DNA from: UBA6136 sp039795615
GTDB taxonomy: Bacteria; Pseudomonadota; Gammaproteobacteria; Methylococcales; Methylococcaceae
NCBI GenBank assembly: GCA_039795615.1
Contig: JBDKLO010000009.1
Location: forward strand, 1-13,627
DNA length: 13,627 bases
Reading direction: 5' to 3'
Made by a program: the position numbers and the translations under genes. This document shows positions 12,500 to 13,627 of the stretch, one piece after another. The notes beneath the pieces were generated by a model, which did no database searches, was not told the origin of the DNA, and worked only from the letters and a program-made list of their open reading frames with translations. The first letter of the stretch is position 1. The number at the start of each line of letters is the position of its first letter.

Positions 12500-13627
12500 T
12501 TGACAAAGGCAGCTGCTGAAACTACCCCTCAAAAACGCACATCCCGAAGCGTTGTCCCAATCCCCACGACCGTTCAAAGCATTAGGGGATATCCAAGCAA
12601 ACTCATCATCTTCAAAGTCACCGCGTCACCCTATTGGTGGTGTAGATGCTGGCACGATGGAAAGCATTACAAGCGCAGCACCAAATCCGAATACAAGCGT
12701 GTGGCCATCGCGTTCGCAAAACAGTTCTTCGTGGATTTGATGACTGACAGGATTACGAGGATTTGTCGGGTAACACGCAATTCCAGCTTCATTGCTTGCT
12801 GCGAAGGTGTAATGAAGGAAGACGCTTTGAAGGCAGAGCGTGGCGAGGTCACAAAGCAGTATGTAACCTGCCAGAACAATCGCATCAAAGGACTGCTCTA
12901 CGAGTACTTCGGGGACCGGGACATTAAGGAGATCGACTACGCATTGATGGACGATTTCAGGACAGACTTATTTCGCAGGGGTCTATCCAACAGCACCGTC
13001 AAACTCCACTTCTCCACTCTCAGCAAAGTCCTCAACTATGCCCAGCGTTACAAGCTCCTGGACATCCCACCGGTTAAACCCACGATCAAACAAGAAGACA
13101 ACGCGAGGGGCTTTTTCAATATCCGTGAGTACCTTGCCCTGCGCCGTGCCAGCCATCGTTTACTTGGGACTTCGCATGGCATCTCGCAAAAAGACGATGG
13201 CAAGAAGGCAGCAGGACAACCACTTCGCCGTGTCATTGTTACTGAGGAAATCATGTACGCCATCCCATTCATGGTTTACAGCTTCATACGCCCCACGGAT
13301 TTGAAGACCATGAAGCACAAGCACATTGAGATTCGTTCAGGTGCTCGTGGGGACTACTTGTACATGCCGATTCCCGAAACCAAGAAGCATGACAAGCCCA
13401 TCACGTCATTACCCCGTGCTGCCTACTACTATCGGCTCTTACGCAATTACCAACAGAAGCGCGGACTTGGGGAGGATGAGCACTTTCTTTTTGTGCCCGA
13501 CATGGAAAACCGAACCTATGCCTACCGCTACCTGACCCGACAGTTTGATGTGTTGCTCGAAGCTATCGCGGGGCAGTTGACGGGTGATGGTGAAAAAACG
13601 CTCTACTCTCTCCGTCACACCTCAATC
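12500..13627 (+). CDS. Tyrosine recombinase/phage-type integrase, C-terminus cut by window edge
   Basis: A single frame is open from the TAA at 12467 to the last base with no stop, giving at least 376 residues from the TTG at 12500. That TTG is the only reasonable start, since no in-frame ATG precedes the conserved N-terminal domain; its ribosome binding site is poor, so the start is uncertain. An SSB-like N-terminal arm (VVPIPTTVQSIRGYPSKL, then WHDGKHYKRSTKSEYKR) is followed by the core-binding domain (IDYALMDDFRTDLFRRGLSN, then LHFSTLSKVLNYAQRY). The catalytic domain shows Arg I at R264 (SFIRPTDLKTMK), the hairpin Lys (K295/K296 in ETKKHDKPITSLP) and box II R372-H373 (LYSLRHTSI). The final His/Trp and the nucleophilic Tyr lie beyond the edge. 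It catalyses site-specific integration and excision, presumably at the tRNA-Thr site 146 bp upstream. Confidence 0.85.
   Translation, partial: MTKAAAETTPQKRTSRSVVPIPTTVQSIRGYPSKLIIFKVTASPYWWCRCWHDGKHYKRSTKSEYKRVAIAFAKQFFVDLMTDRITRICRVTRNSSFIACCEGVMKEDALKAERGEVTKQYVTCQNNRIKGLLYEYFGDRDIKEIDYALMDDFRTDLFRRGLSNSTVKLHFSTLSKVLNYAQRYKLLDIPPVKPTIKQEDNARGFFNIREYLALRRASHRLLGTSHGISQKDDGKKAAGQPLRRVIVTEEIMYAIPFMVYSFIRPTDLKTMKHKHIEIRSGARGDYLYMPIPETKKHDKPITSLPRAAYYYRLLRNYQQKRGLGEDEHFLFVPDMENRTYAYRYLTRQFDVLLEAIAGQLTGDGEKTLYSLRHTSI

Larger units (their letters stand above)
12355..13627. mobile_element. Left end of an integrative element in tRNA-Thr (extends beyond the window)
   Basis: The sequence departs from the tRNA at 12355, contains repeated short motifs to 12463, and then a tyrosine recombinase gene within about 150 bp of the junction. 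This is the usual arrangement of an integrated island or prophage next to its attachment site. The right end and any cargo lie outside the window. Confidence 0.65.

Noticed and set aside
12317..12700. Group I intron in the tRNA-Thr anticodon loop
   Set aside because: Such introns do occur in anticodon loops, but no 3' half of the tRNA (T-arm or CATCGGC end) is present downstream; an integrase gene follows instead.
13038..13304. Separate 88-aa plus-strand gene and the opposing 74-aa minus-strand ORF
   Set aside because: Both are out-of-frame shadows of the integrase frame that runs without a stop from 12470 to the window end.

Overview
The window looks like a piece of a proteobacterial chromosome, most likely a beta- or gammaproteobacterium with chemolithotrophic or facultatively H2-linked metabolism. 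This rests on the gene content: a group 3d Hox hydrogenase/diaphorase, a UPF0182 membrane protein, a lone TAXI-type TRAP solute receptor, an SmbP-like small periplasmic protein and IPTL-CTERM proteins. The sequence alone does not name the genus.

Layout. Bases 1-3320 are a leftward operon, hoxF-hoxU-hoxY, followed by the start of a ROK-family sugar kinase gene that runs off the left edge. The hydrogenase large subunit gene hoxH, normally directly after hoxY, is not there. The hoxF promoter region carries a 23-bp inverted repeat around its predicted -10. Bases 3524-8120 go rightward: a UPF0182 seven-helix membrane protein, a large imperfect palindrome leading a 58-aa two-helix membrane protein, a 494-bp stretch with one possible 39-aa antisense ORF, and a LuxR-type regulator. 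A TAXI receptor with membrane anchors at both ends follows (8203-9603). Then come a regulatory-looking stretch with a perfect 25-bp palindrome and a hairpin, and a 118-aa exported SmbP-like protein with two strong terminators.

Bases 10517-11983 (minus strand) hold the most unusual gene: one ORF made of two complete IPTL-CTERM proteins joined in frame. The nucleotide sequence of the sorting tail and of the terminator after it is present twice. In the upstream copy the stop codon TGA reads TGG, so the internal terminator hairpin is now translated.

The right end (12300-13627) is an integration site. A tRNA-Thr(CGU) gene with its own promoter stops exactly after anticodon-loop position 38. The sequence after it leads into a tyrosine recombinase gene that is open to the window edge. 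An 11-bp motif, GACC(G/T)TGCTAC, occurs several times on both sides of the tRNA fragment in both orientations.

How the parts fit: HoxF and HoxU form the NAD(H)-oxidising diaphorase and HoxY the hydrogenase small subunit, so the operon should link H2 and NAD+/NADH in the cytoplasm if a HoxH is supplied elsewhere. The central genes are envelope and transport functions with no obvious shared pathway. The right end is accessory DNA anchored in a tRNA gene.
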